Part shown: one piece after another, positions 20,816-29,267 of the stretch | Position numbering within the stretch: position 1 is the first letter of the stretch | How the letters are laid out: every line of letters starts with the position of its first letter | Assembly: GCA_002482565.1 (NCBI GenBank) | Contig: DLGG01000064.1 | Coordinates: 1-64,000, forward strand | Direction: 5' to 3' | Source of the DNA: Solidesulfovibrio magneticus | GTDB taxonomy: Bacteria > Desulfobacterota > Desulfovibrionia > Desulfovibrionales > Desulfovibrionaceae | Length of the DNA stretch: 64,000 nucleotides | Translations under genes and position numbers: made by a program | The notes under the pieces: generated by a model | Database searches by the model: none | Told to the model about the DNA's origin: nothing | Seen by the model: only the letters and a program-made list of their open reading frames with translations

Positions 20816-21460
20816 ATGTCTACGTCGAAATCTCTCAATCCCCCTGTGTCTATTGAGTTTCTGCCCGGTGAACGTCCTGCCGTTCGCTCGGTGGAATTGG
20901 CCAAGCATTTTGGTCTCCAGCACAAGCATGTGCTGCGAGATATTGAGGGGCTGCGAAAAAAACTGCCCACGGCATTTACTGAGCCCAACTTTGGGCCGAG
21001 TGAATATCAAGACCCAACCGGCCGCACTCTGCCCTGCTACCTCCTCACCCGCGACGCCTTCACCTTGTTGGTGATGGGCTGGAGTTCTCCCCGGGCCATT
21101 GAGTGGAAGCTCAAGTATATCCAGGCATTCAACGCGTTGGAGGCAGCGGCGTTGGCCAATGCGCGAGCCGAGGCTCTGGCCGAAGGAGCGCGGGCGTGGC
21201 TGGACCTGCCGGCCGGAACTCGGGCTTGGCTGCCGCAGGCGCTTGGATACCACGCCAAGGGCCTCAATACCGAGGAGATCGGCAAGCTGCTCGACCTTAC
21301 GGGATCGGCCGTGGCCAAGGCTTTGCAACAAGCTCGGGCGTGCGGCATGATTGAGGCCAAGCCTGCATCGTCGCGTAGGCGTCGTCAGATTGGCCAGGGC
21401 CGGCGTCGCAAGGCTCCCGTCATTTCGCAATCCGGCCAGGACGCCCGCGAGGCGCGTTAA
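20816..21460 (+). CDS. Rha family phage regulatory protein (prophage B)
   Basis: In this 214-aa protein residues about 20-110 form the Rha domain: RSVELAKHFGLQHKHVLRDI, FGPSEYQDPTGRTLPCYLLT and RDAFTLLVMGWSSPRAIEWK. The C-terminal half carries a helix-turn-helix-like segment (LNTEEIGKLLDLTGSAVAKA) and a basic tail. Rha proteins are temperate-phage regulators whose expression can block growth in some hosts. A GTGGAGG site lies before the ATG. It follows a structured RNA with terminator, so it needs read-through or its own promoter. Confidence 0.85.
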   Translation: MSTSKSLNPPVSIEFLPGERPAVRSVELAKHFGLQHKHVLRDIEGLRKKLPTAFTEPNFGPSEYQDPTGRTLPCYLLTRDAFTLLVMGWSSPRAIEWKLKYIQAFNALEAAALANARAEALAEGARAWLDLPAGTRAWLPQALGYHAKGLNTEEIGKLLDLTGSAVAKALQQARACGMIEAKPASSRRRRQIGQGRRRKAPVISQSGQDAREAR

Positions 21461-21660
21461 TGTGCGCCTTGACCGAGGATGCCAGGCCAGGCGATGTCCT
21501 AGACCGTTGCCGCTGCATGACCAGCTTCTTGCTGGAAGCCTTGGGCGAAGGCAATGGGGTTGACGGATCGACGACCTTATCGTCGCGCGCCGCCAACGGC
21601 CTTTGCCTGATCCTGCTGGATATTGACGCGGCCCTGGCCGAAATAACCGAACGGCTTTAA
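21460..21660 (+). CDS. Small phage protein, unknown function
   Basis: The 66-aa protein starts in the stop codon of rha (TAATG). Its helical segments are RCRCMTSFLLEALGEG and GLCLILLDIDAALAEITERL. It resembles small accessory proteins at this place in Mu-like phages but has no domain I can name. It is the last gene before a strong terminator. Confidence 0.55.
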   Translation: MCALTEDARPGDVLDRCRCMTSFLLEALGEGNGVDGSTTLSSRAANGLCLILLDIDAALAEITERL

Positions 21661-21672
21661 CTCGTTTCCCCC

Positions 21673-21712
21673 GCGCCGGGGCGGTCCGAAGACCGCCCCG
21701 GCGCTTTTCTTT
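21673..21712 (+). terminator. Strong intrinsic terminator ending the early/middle operon (prophage B)
   Basis: A perfect 14-bp stem (GCGCCGGGGCGGTC / GACCGCCCCGGCGC) with a CGAA tetraloop is followed by TTTTCTTT. Confidence 0.92.
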
Positions 21713-21719
21713 CCGCCCC

Positions 21720-21735
21720 CGTCCGCACCGCCCTC
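21720..21735 (+). promoter_or_regulatory. Late-box candidate 1 (prophage B)
   Basis: CGTCCGCACCGCCCTC lies just after the terminator and about 58 bp before the lysis-module start codon. It resembles the boxes at 22218 and 29559 (CGTCCGTA followed by CGC and CTCC). Confidence 0.3.
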
Positions 21736-21792
21736 TGCTTTCCCCCTCTTGTGAGCGAAAACAGCGCCATCCTATCCGCCAAGGAGGCGTTT

Positions 21793-22194
21793 ATGAAGTG
21801 GTGGCCGTCTGCTTGTAGCTTGGCCTTTCTGTTGGCCTATGGCCTCGTCATCGCCATCGAAATCCGCCAGGGGTGCAAACTCCGTTCTCGCCTCGAAGAG
21901 GGCGATACGGCCGTGGTCGCCCAAGTCGTAAGCGGCGATTCGGTTGTGGTCCTTGTCCCCGTATTGGTCCAGGTGGCCCGTGTCACAGCCCCTGATCCCC
22001 TCTCCGGCGACCCGGAAACACAGGCCATGGGCGAACTGGCGCGCGACTGGCTGACCGCTCGCCTGCCGAAGGGCACGATTGTGACCTTGCGGGGAGGGGC
22101 GACGAAGTTTTCGCGGACATCCGCCATTGAAGACGCTGGCGGCAACGTCGGTGACGAGATGGTGCAACGCGGGTTGGTGCAGCCTGCCAAATGA
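21793..22194 (+). CDS. Membrane-anchored or secreted SNase-like protein (prophage B)
   Basis: In this 133-aa protein the first about 25 residues (KWWPSACSLAFLLAYGLVIA) form a signal or anchor segment. The rest follows the staphylococcal-nuclease-like fold: VVSGDSVVVL, VARVTAPDP, ETQAMGELARDWLTARLPKG, TIVTLRGG. The conserved arginine of the VxRV motif is present, but other catalytic acids are not clearly placed, so activity is uncertain. It opens the lysis module, with AAGGAGG before the ATG at 21793. Confidence 0.65.
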   Translation: MKWWPSACSLAFLLAYGLVIAIEIRQGCKLRSRLEEGDTAVVAQVVSGDSVVVLVPVLVQVARVTAPDPLSGDPETQAMGELARDWLTARLPKGTIVTLRGGATKFSRTSAIEDAGGNVGDEMVQRGLVQPAK

Positions 22195-22206
22195 CACAGG
22201 CAAATT

Positions 22207-22232
22207 GTGTCCGTGAACGTCCGTACCGCTCC
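22207..22232 (+). promoter_or_regulatory. Late-box candidate 2 (prophage B)
   Basis: GTGTCCGTG is followed by CGTCCGTACCGCTCC, giving two GTCCGT hexamers 10 bp apart, one helical turn. A near copy is at 29548-29574 before the head operon. It lies 81 bp before the endolysin start. A phage activator site is the likely reading. The remainder of 22195-22313 holds no gene. Confidence 0.45.
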
Positions 22233-22313
22233 AGCCATACAGTATCGACTGGCTTATGATCCGCTCATTCTTGGGGTGAGCGGCATGGGCCAGCCCCCGA
22301 TACGGAGGCGCGT

Positions 22314-23174
22314 ATGGGTTTCGTTTTCGGCAAGCGGTCACAGGCCGCATTGGCGAACTGCCACCCGGCATTGCAGGCTGTCGCCGCGCGGGCGCTGGAG
22401 CTCTCGACGCAAGATTTCACGGTCACCACCGGGGCCGGCCTTTGCTTGGCCGTCGCGCCCCACCCGGACCAACTCACAGAGGCCAAATTCCAGGCCATCG
22501 CGGAAGCGTTTCGGCTGGCGGCCCAGGGAATGGGAATCGTCATCCGGTGGAGCGGCGATTTCCGTTTCTTCGGCGATCTTACCCGGTTTGAGATCGACGA
22601 GCCCGTAGGCGGGCAGCAACCGGCGTCTTCCTTGGCTGTCTCGCCGCATCCGGTCACGGCCTTGCCCCCCGCCTCTTCCATCGCCAACGGTGGACCGGGT
22701 TTCGAAAAGACCATTGCCTGGCTCAAAGCGGAAGAGGGTTTAGTCCTCAAGGGGCATTGGGACCCGATCGGACAAGTCTGGGACATTGGCCACGGCTACA
22801 ACCTGACCGCCCATGGCGTCCCCGCCAGCGTCGCCCAAAACCTTACCTGGACTGTCGAGCAGGCCGACAAGGCCTTGCGAGCCGAGGTAGCCGCCACCAT
22901 CGCCGAACTGGAGGCGCATTGGCCCCTCTGGGACGATGAATTCGATGCGGTGCGCCAGGCCGTTTACATCGCCGGCGTCTACCAGCTCGGCGTCGGCAGT
23001 GCGGCAAAGTTTCGCAACACCATAGCCTGTCTCCATGCCCACGATTTTGAGGGCGCCGTGCGCCACCTGGAGGCTTCCAGGTGGGCGCGTCAGACGCCGG
23101 CCCGCGTCGGGCGCATCGAACAAATGCTGCTGACCGGCCAGTGGCCGACCAAGGTCAACGGGGTGGTGCTGTGA
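22314..23174 (+). CDS. Endolysin: degenerate M15-like domain fused to a GH24 muramidase (prophage B)
   Basis: A 286-aa protein. Residues about 1-95 look like an M15 (VanY/Ply-type) peptidase: FGKRSQAALANCHPALQAVA, then AFRLAAQGMGIVIRWSGDFR. The zinc-ligand segment is missing and the usual final histidine motif reads DLTRFEI, so it is probably inactive and kept for binding. Residues about 125-286 are a T4-like lysozyme: AWLKAEEGLVLKGHWDPIGQ with the catalytic glutamate, WDIGHGYNL, GVYQLGVG and HLEASRWARQTPARVGR. The second domain cleaves the glycan strand. GGAGG lies before the ATG. Confidence 0.8.
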   Translation: MGFVFGKRSQAALANCHPALQAVAARALELSTQDFTVTTGAGLCLAVAPHPDQLTEAKFQAIAEAFRLAAQGMGIVIRWSGDFRFFGDLTRFEIDEPVGGQQPASSLAVSPHPVTALPPASSIANGGPGFEKTIAWLKAEEGLVLKGHWDPIGQVWDIGHGYNLTAHGVPASVAQNLTWTVEQADKALRAEVAATIAELEAHWPLWDDEFDAVRQAVYIAGVYQLGVGSAAKFRNTIACLHAHDFEGAVRHLEASRWARQTPARVGRIEQMLLTGQWPTKVNGVVL

Positions 23175-23332
23175 CTATCCAGGAAGCTGCTCAGATCGGC
23201 CAGTGCCAGGGCTGCATCTTCCGGCTTATCGGCCCCGGGCCGCATCAGTGCATGGGAACCCAAGTGGGTGACACCGAGTGCCCGGGACGGTGTGCCCCGG
23301 ACGCACAACAACCAAAGGAGCAGAACTTGTGA
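23171..23332 (+). CDS. Small Cys-rich lysis-module protein
   Basis: This 53-aa protein has a GTG start overlapping the endolysin stop (GTGA). Its cysteines occur as QCQGCIF, HQCMG and ECPGRC, suggesting disulfides or a metal site. It lies between endolysin and holin-like genes. No function can be assigned; an accessory lysis role is possible. Confidence 0.5.
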   Translation: MTIQEAAQIGQCQGCIFRLIGPGPHQCMGTQVGDTECPGRCAPDAQQPKEQNL

Positions 23333-23736
23333 TGGACGAGCAGAAACAACCGCAGTCGGCCGCTTCGGTCCCCGCCGCTCTCACCCCGGAGACCATCGCC
23401 TCGGCCTTGGCAATTTTTGGCGAGGTTGCCAAGACCTTTGCCGCCCCGACCGACCCCCCGCCGCAAGCCATGCCCTCGTCACAGCCTGTTGCCGCCGAAA
23501 AGCTCGGTGAATATGCCGGCCAGGTCATCACCACGCTGACAGCTTCGCCCCTCGAACGGGAACCGCTGCTCACGTCCAGCCGCTTTTGGACCATGATCGG
23601 CACCGTGGCCACCCTGGCCGTCCAGAACCCCATCGGGTTCGAGCTGTCGCCCATTACCCAGGTGTGCATCGCCGGCGTGGCCGGCATCTACATCGCCGCC
23701 CGCACCATCAAGGGCGGCCGGCGGATCGAGGCGTAA
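23332..23736 (+). CDS. Membrane protein of the lysis module (holin candidate 1)
   Basis: The 134-aa protein has a Pro-rich N-terminal half and a C-terminal part with two hydrophobic stretches (FWTMIGTVATLAVQNPIGFE and ITQVCIAGVAGIYIAARTIK) and a short basic end. Position directly after the endolysin suggests a holin. It starts at the stop of the previous gene with AAAGGAG upstream. Confidence 0.6.
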   Translation: MDEQKQPQSAASVPAALTPETIASALAIFGEVAKTFAAPTDPPPQAMPSSQPVAAEKLGEYAGQVITTLTASPLEREPLLTSSRFWTMIGTVATLAVQNPIGFELSPITQVCIAGVAGIYIAARTIKGGRRIEA

Positions 23737-23737
23737 C

Positions 23738-24148
23738 ATGGATCAATCGCTGGCGGCGACCCTGCTGAAAATCCTGTCGGCCATGGACGCGGGCACGATT
23801 GCGTTTGTGGCGGGCCTTGTCACGCTCACGCCCATGGGGCTGGTGCTGCTCATCGTGGTCTTCTGGCAGGTCGAGGATCGCCGTCGGCGAACCGACTTAG
23901 CCCGGTATCGCCAGGACATGGACAACCTGCTCAAGACCTACGGCGACGACCTGCGGCTGGTGACCGCCTACTACAAGGACAACGTCAAATTGGTCGAGGG
24001 CTACCAATCCCTGGCCGCAAGCCTACACGACCAGGTCGTGCTGAATACGCAAGTCATGCAGCGCATGGTGGACGCCATTTGTACCAACCAGTTTTGCCCG
24101 TCGGGGCGCATTGCCAAGGGCGAAAGCCCCTTGAGGAGCGGACTGTGA
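23738..24148 (+). CDS. Membrane protein with coiled coil (holin or spanin-like)
   Basis: The 136-aa protein has one strong N-terminal transmembrane segment (TIAFVAGLVTLTPMGLVLLI), a basic stop-transfer (EDRRRRTDL) and a long helical periplasmic or cytoplasmic part. This single-TM plus coiled-coil layout fits an inner-membrane spanin or an accessory holin. It overlaps the next gene by 1 bp (TGATG). Confidence 0.55.
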   Translation: MDQSLAATLLKILSAMDAGTIAFVAGLVTLTPMGLVLLIVVFWQVEDRRRRTDLARYRQDMDNLLKTYGDDLRLVTAYYKDNVKLVEGYQSLAASLHDQVVLNTQVMQRMVDAICTNQFCPSGRIAKGESPLRSGL

Positions 24149-24393
24149 TGAACCTCGAACGCGCGGCCATGGTCGGCCAGAAGACCGAAAAAGAGCTTAC
24201 GGCCAAGGGCCTGGCCATCAAGGCGTCGGGCCTGCGGGACTCGTTGCGCTTGAGCTTGCTGCTCACCACGCCGGTGGAAGAACTCAATGACGAGCGCATC
24301 GCCTCCCAGGCCCTGGAGCTGGCCGAAACCGTGATCGCGTTGCGGGCCGTCCGCGCCGAGATCGCGGCCATCAACAAGCACCTGGGGAGCTGA
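24148..24393 (+). CDS. Small helical protein before the terminase genes
   Basis: The 81-aa protein is mostly helical (LTAKGLAIKASGLRDSLRLS, ALELAETVIALRAVRAEIAA). Small proteins of this kind commonly lie between lysis and terminase genes in Mu-like phages (Mu gp25/26 region). Its function is unknown. Confidence 0.6.
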   Translation: MNLERAAMVGQKTEKELTAKGLAIKASGLRDSLRLSLLLTTPVEELNDERIASQALELAETVIALRAVRAEIAAINKHLGS

Positions 24394-24396
24394 CCC

Positions 24397-25008
24397 ATGC
24401 CCGCCGTGGCCGGACGCCGGGAACATCCCATGGAGACCGTGGAGCGCGCCGAAGAACTGTGGTGCGTGGACGGCCTCACGTTTGACGAGGTGGCGACGCG
24501 CACCCGGGTGGCCGCCTCGACCCTCAAGCGTTGGGCCGAGAAGTATGGCTGGCGCGCCAAGCGCGATGAAATCCGGCAGGCCCTGGCGTCCATCCGGGCC
24601 GACACCATCCGCCTGCGCGCCCGGCTCATCCAGAACTGCCTGGCCAGCATGAACGCCATGGACGCCTTTGCCGTGGCCAAGATGGAAGAGATGGCCATCA
24701 AGGCGGCCGAACTGTCGGACAAGCGGGCCGAGGCCGCGCCGGCTGGGCTTCCCATGCGCGAGATAGCCACCGAAGCTGACGCCGTGGCCGCCCTGGAGGA
24801 AGCCGTGGGCCTGCGGCTTAACGCCATGCTGGCCAGCCCGGACAAGGTGACCTTGACCACGCTTCGCGAGGTCAAGCAGGTGCTCGATCTGCTCAAGGAC
24901 ATGCGAGCCGCCGCCGGCGCGGCCGCCGAGAAGACGCCGGGCCGGGAAAACGGCTTGTCCGCCGACACGGCCGACCGGCTGCGCGCCTTGCTCGGGGGGC
25001 AGGCATGA
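24397..25008 (+). CDS. Terminase small subunit (Mu gp27-type)
   Basis: The 203-aa protein has an N-terminal helix-turn-helix of the small-terminase type (LTFDEVATRTRVAASTLKRW, AEKYGWRAKRDEI) followed by a long helical part. It recognises phage DNA for packaging. Its stop overlaps the large-subunit start (ATGA), as usual for this pair. Confidence 0.82.
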   Translation: MPAVAGRREHPMETVERAEELWCVDGLTFDEVATRTRVAASTLKRWAEKYGWRAKRDEIRQALASIRADTIRLRARLIQNCLASMNAMDAFAVAKMEEMAIKAAELSDKRAEAAPAGLPMREIATEADAVAALEEAVGLRLNAMLASPDKVTLTTLREVKQVLDLLKDMRAAAGAAAEKTPGRENGLSADTADRLRALLGGQA

Positions 25009-26474
25009 ACGATGCCCCGCTGTTGCCGTATCAGGTGCGTTGGAACCAGGATCGCAACCCGGTCAAGTTCTGCGAGAAGTCCCGGCGCATCGGCCTTTCC
25101 TATGCCGACGCGGCCGAAGCCGCCATGCTGGCCAGCCTCAAGAAGAGCGACGGCGGCATGAACACCTTTTATATCTCCTACAACAAGGAGATGACTGAGA
25201 CCTACATCAAGGACGTGGCCGATTGGGCCAAGCGCCTCAATCTGGCGGCCTCGGAGTTCGAAGAAGTGGTCCTGGAGGATGAGGACAAGGACGTGCTGGC
25301 CTACCGGGTGCGCTTCGCCTCGGGCCAGGCCGTTATCGCGCTTTCGGGCAAACCGAAGAATCTGCGCTCCAAGCAAGGCCGCATCGTCATCGACGAGGCC
25401 GCCTTTTGCGACGACCTGGAAGAGCTCTTGAAAGCCGCCATCGCCCTGACCATGTGGGGCGGCATGGTGGAAGTGATTTCCACCCACAACGGCGAGACCA
25501 ATCCCTTCAACAACTACATCCTGGACATCCGCGCCGGCAAGCTGCCCTACAGCCTGCACCGCATCACCCTCGACGACGCCCTGGCCGAAGGCCTCTATCA
25601 ACGCATCTGCCAGGTGCGTGGTCTGACCTGGTCGCCCGAGGAGGAAGCCGCCTGGCGGGCCAGCCTGGTCGAATTCTACGGCGAAGGCGCGGATGAAGAA
25701 CTGTTCTGCATCCCGTCCCAGGGCACGGGCACCTATCTGACCCGCCAGATGATTGAATCGTGCATGTCGCCGGACATTCCGGTGCTGCGTTGGTCGCCGC
25801 CGGCCGTCGATTTCGTGGACTGGCCCGAGGAACGCCGCCACCGCGAGGTCCGGGATTGGCTCGACGCCGAGCTGGGGCCGATCCTGGCCATCCTGCACCG
25901 GGATTCCCGGGCTTACCTGGGCGAGGATTTCGGCCGCACCGGCGACTTGAGCGTCGACTGGCCCGTGCTGGAAATGCCCAACCTGCAATTGGTGACGCCG
26001 TTTGTGCTGGAACTGCGCAATTGCCCGTTTCACCAACAGCGGCAGATGCTCTTTTCCATCTGTGACCGGCTGCCCCGGTTCTCCGGCGCGGCCCTCGATG
26101 CGCGCGGTAACGGCCAGTACCTGGCCGAGGTGGCTCGGCAAGCCTACGGCCCGGAGATCATCCAGGAGGTCATGCTGACCGAGGGCTGGTACCGGGAACA
26201 CATGCCCAAGCTCAAGGCGGCCTTCGAGGACAAGACCTTCGTGGCCCCGAGGGATGCGCTCATTTTGGATGATCTGCGCGCGTTCAAGGTCATCAAGGGA
26301 GTGGCGAAAATTCCCGAGGCCCGCACCGGGGCCAAGGGCGAGAAACGCCACGGCGACGCGGGCGTAGCCGCTGCCCTGGCTGTGTTCGCGGTCAAGACTA
26401 TCCAGTACGAGCCGTTCACGGTGACCACGGGTATGCCCTACACGGCCGGCAACCTGTTTCGGGGGTTTCGATGA
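25005..26474 (+). CDS. Terminase large subunit (Mu gp28-like)
   Basis: The 489-aa protein is the packaging motor ATPase and nuclease. The Walker A-like segment is EKSRRIGLSYA (about residues 24-34) and the Walker B is RIVIDEAAF (about 125-133). The C-terminal nuclease domain has acidic residues in YLGEDFGRTGDL, ALDARGNGQY and KRHGDAGVAAALA. It packs DNA by the headful mechanism in Mu-like phages and cuts host DNA next to the integrated phage. Confidence 0.92.
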   Translation: MNDAPLLPYQVRWNQDRNPVKFCEKSRRIGLSYADAAEAAMLASLKKSDGGMNTFYISYNKEMTETYIKDVADWAKRLNLAASEFEEVVLEDEDKDVLAYRVRFASGQAVIALSGKPKNLRSKQGRIVIDEAAFCDDLEELLKAAIALTMWGGMVEVISTHNGETNPFNNYILDIRAGKLPYSLHRITLDDALAEGLYQRICQVRGLTWSPEEEAAWRASLVEFYGEGADEELFCIPSQGTGTYLTRQMIESCMSPDIPVLRWSPPAVDFVDWPEERRHREVRDWLDAELGPILAILHRDSRAYLGEDFGRTGDLSVDWPVLEMPNLQLVTPFVLELRNCPFHQQRQMLFSICDRLPRFSGAALDARGNGQYLAEVARQAYGPEIIQEVMLTEGWYREHMPKLKAAFEDKTFVAPRDALILDDLRAFKVIKGVAKIPEARTGAKGEKRHGDAGVAAALAVFAVKTIQYEPFTVTTGMPYTAGNLFRGFR

Positions 26475-27979
26475 CCAGTGGCCTGTGGCTTGACGAAAAG
26501 CGGTTCATGGAATTCGGCGCCCGCCCCCTGGCCGAGCTGCTCGGCGAAATCGCCGTGGCTCCGGCTTCCTGGGGGACGCTGGGGCTGCTGCCCGATCTGG
26601 ACCCGGTGCTTCGGGAGCGCGGCGACGACGTCAAGGTGCTCGAAGATCTGACCGCCGACGGCAAGGTGTGCTCCTCAATCCAGGGGCGCAAGATCAAGAC
26701 GCTCAACAAACGGGACTACCGGTTTTCGCCCGGCAAGGCCGATGGCCAAGAACCCACGCCCGAGGCCAAGCGGCTGTGCGACGACCTGACCCGCGATCTG
26801 GAGCGGGTGGACCTCTATGCGTTGTTCTCCCAGGTGCTCGATGCGCCGTACTACGGCTTTACGCCGACCGAAATCCTGTGGCGGCGCGACGGCGACCGGC
26901 TGCGCGTGCGCGACCTGGTTCCCAAGCCGCGCGAGTGGTTCGTCTTCGACGTTGACGGCGCGCTGTGTTTCCGGGGCGAGGACGCCATTGCCGGCGACAA
27001 GGTGCATCCCTTCAAGATGATGGTCTCCCGGCACTTCCCGACCTTCAAGAATCCCTACGGGCTGCGGCTGCTCTCCCGCTGCCTGTTCCCGGTGGCCTTC
27101 AAGCGGGGCGGCATTGAATTCATGATGCGCTTTGCCGAGAAGTTCGGGATGCCCTGGGTGGTAGGCGAGGCCCGGCCCGGAGCCCTGGAACCGGAACGTC
27201 GGGATATGCTGGCCAGCCTGTCGGCCATGGTCCGCGATGCCGTGGCCGTGGTTTCGGGCGGGTCCAAGGTCCATATCGAATCCGTGGAAGGTAAGGCCAC
27301 GGGCGGCATCCATCTGTCCATCGTGGGCTATATGGACGCCGCCATCGCCCAGGTCATCCAGGGCCAGACGCTCACTCAGGAAATCGGCTCCAAGGGCAGC
27401 TACGCCGCCAGCCAGACCCATTATGACGTGCTGACGGACTACGCCGAGGCCGACCAGACCCTGGTCGTCACGGCCATGAATGATCTGGCCTGGATATATG
27501 GCCAGGTGAACGCGCCGGACGCGTTGACACCGGTCTTTGCCTATGTGGAGCCGGAAGACCTGGAGCAAAAGGCCAAGCTCGGACGCTCGCTCTATGCCCT
27601 CGGCGCGCGTTTCAAAGCGCCGTACTTCGAGAGCTTCGGCCTGACGTCCGAGGAATTCAGCGTGGCGGCCGAGACGACCGGTCCGGGAGCCGGCGAAGCT
27701 TTCGCGGCCGGGGAAGAGCGTTTCACCCAGGACCAGCAGGCCGTGGAACGGCTGGTGGCCGAAGCCCTCAAGGAGGGCGGCCAGGCTGTGCGCGCCCAGG
27801 CCGGCCGCATCGTGGACCTTATGGAGCGCGCCGAGTCCTGGGAAGACGCGGAACTGCTCCTGCTCGAAGCCTTCCCGGACCTGGACAACGGGGATTTCCA
27901 AAAGGCCGTGGAAGCGGCCCAGGTCGCCGCCGATCTGCTTGGCCGCCATGCCGTGCGCCTGGAGACCGGCCGTGCCTGA
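26471..27979 (+). CDS. Portal protein (Mu gp29-like, DUF935)
   Basis: The 502-aa protein matches the DUF935 portal family: RDYRFSPGKADGQEPTPEAK, LFSQVLDAPYYGFTPTEILW, GLRLLSRCLFPVAFKRGGIE and GSKGSYAASQTHYDVLTDYA. The portal forms the ring at the head vertex for DNA entry and tail joining. It overlaps the terminase stop and is followed by the F-like gene with a short overlap. Confidence 0.92.
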   Translation: MTSGLWLDEKRFMEFGARPLAELLGEIAVAPASWGTLGLLPDLDPVLRERGDDVKVLEDLTADGKVCSSIQGRKIKTLNKRDYRFSPGKADGQEPTPEAKRLCDDLTRDLERVDLYALFSQVLDAPYYGFTPTEILWRRDGDRLRVRDLVPKPREWFVFDVDGALCFRGEDAIAGDKVHPFKMMVSRHFPTFKNPYGLRLLSRCLFPVAFKRGGIEFMMRFAEKFGMPWVVGEARPGALEPERRDMLASLSAMVRDAVAVVSGGSKVHIESVEGKATGGIHLSIVGYMDAAIAQVIQGQTLTQEIGSKGSYAASQTHYDVLTDYAEADQTLVVTAMNDLAWIYGQVNAPDALTPVFAYVEPEDLEQKAKLGRSLYALGARFKAPYFESFGLTSEEFSVAAETTGPGAGEAFAAGEERFTQDQQAVERLVAEALKEGGQAVRAQAGRIVDLMERAESWEDAELLLLEAFPDLDNGDFQKAVEAAQVAADLLGRHAVRLETGRA

Positions 27980-29267
27980 GCGTCCGGCGTCCATCGTCTT
28001 CGGGCCGGTGCGGCCGGCCGAGGCCATCCGGTTCCTGCAAGACAAGGTTGCGGTCACTCGTGAGGAATTCGACCGGCTTTCCGACGCGGCCAAGGCCCGG
28101 GCCTTCACCGTCTCGGGCCTGGCCAGGGTGGATATGGTCGAGGCCGTGCGCCGCTCCATGCTCGACGCCATGGAACAGGGCATCTCGCTCAAGGAGTGGA
28201 AGGCGAGCGTGGGCCAGGCCCTGGAAGCGGCCGGCTACACCGGAGACCGGGCGCTTCGGCTGGAAACGATCTTTCGCACCAACGTCCAGTCCGCCTACAT
28301 GGCCGGCCGCTACGCCGAGATGATGGCCATGGCCGACACGTTTCCTTATTGGCAGTATTCGGCGGTCAACGACGGCCGCACCCGGCCGGCCCATCGGGCG
28401 CTCTCCGGCAAGGTCTACCCGGCCGGCCATCCCTTTTGGGACACCTGGTTTCCGCCCAACGGCTTCAACTGCCGCTGTTCTGTCCGGGCCCTCACGCGTT
28501 CCCAGGTCGAGGATCGCGGACTGACCGTCGAGAGCGAGATCCCCAAGGAGATCGACACGGCGTCCGGGCCGGTGCGCATGACGCCCGACCAGGGTTTTGC
28601 AACCAATGTGGGAAAAGACTGGCTGGAATCCCTGACGCCGAGCCCCTTGGCCGAGGAGATCAAGCCGCTCGTCTCCCGGGCCATCTGCCGGGGCGGCCTG
28701 GCCTTTGCCGACGATCCCTGCCGGCCGCCGTTGGCGGGCATTGATCCCCGGCACGTCCTGACGGTGGACGCGGCCGACATCCTGCCGGCGGGCCTGGCTC
28801 CGGAGCGGTACGTGAAAGCGTTTTTGTCCGAATTCGGGATTGCCGACATTGAGGGGACCAAGGTCGTGAGCTTGCCCGGCGTCGAGCTGCCCATGGTGGT
28901 CGGCAAGGGGTTTTTCATCGACAAGGGCAGCAGGGCCTGGAAGGTCGACAAATCGGGCCGGGCTCCCTACGTCCGTCTCTTGGCCCAAACCATCCGAAAT
29001 CCCTATGAGGTATGGCAAGTGCCCGCCGAGGTTTCGGGAAAGCCCGTGGACACCTTGCGTCTGCTGCGCCTGTTTAGCTTGGACGGCAAGCGTATCGGCG
29101 GCTTTTCCGTATTCAACCTTGTGCGGGGTCGCGAGTGGCAGGCGGCTACGGCGTTCACGCCCAAGGTGACCGCCGCATCCGAAGCCAGGATGCTCGAATA
29201 CTTGGAGGGGCAAAGATTGGGAACACTGGTTTTTCGCGAGGAACTCAAGGAGGGCGGGGCTCCTTGA
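27972..29267 (+). CDS. Minor head protein (Mu gpF/SPP1 gp7-like) with C-terminal toxin-like nuclease domain
   Basis: This 431-aa protein begins with GTG (27972), overlapping the portal stop. Residues about 1-180 form the head-morphogenesis domain, including ETIFRTNVQSAYMAGRYAEM, AVNDGRTRPAHRALSGKVYP and the Cys motif WFPPNGFNCRCSVRAL. The C-terminal part (about 335-420: VRLLAQTIRNPYEVWQVPAE, RIGGFSVFNLVRGREWQAAT) resembles the Barnase-EndoU-colicin-RelE-like (PBECR) nuclease domains fused to such proteins in other phages. These may act after injection; that role is inferred. Confidence 0.85.
   Translation: MPERPASIVFGPVRPAEAIRFLQDKVAVTREEFDRLSDAAKARAFTVSGLARVDMVEAVRRSMLDAMEQGISLKEWKASVGQALEAAGYTGDRALRLETIFRTNVQSAYMAGRYAEMMAMADTFPYWQYSAVNDGRTRPAHRALSGKVYPAGHPFWDTWFPPNGFNCRCSVRALTRSQVEDRGLTVESEIPKEIDTASGPVRMTPDQGFATNVGKDWLESLTPSPLAEEIKPLVSRAICRGGLAFADDPCRPPLAGIDPRHVLTVDAADILPAGLAPERYVKAFLSEFGIADIEGTKVVSLPGVELPMVVGKGFFIDKGSRAWKVDKSGRAPYVRLLAQTIRNPYEVWQVPAEVSGKPVDTLRLLRLFSLDGKRIGGFSVFNLVRGREWQAATAFTPKVTAASEARMLEYLEGQRLGTLVFREELKEGGAP

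Noticed and set aside
24054..26351. 765-aa minus-strand frame opposite the terminase genes
   Set aside because: Long antisense frames are expected in GC-rich coding DNA; the plus-strand genes have clear motifs and overlapping starts.
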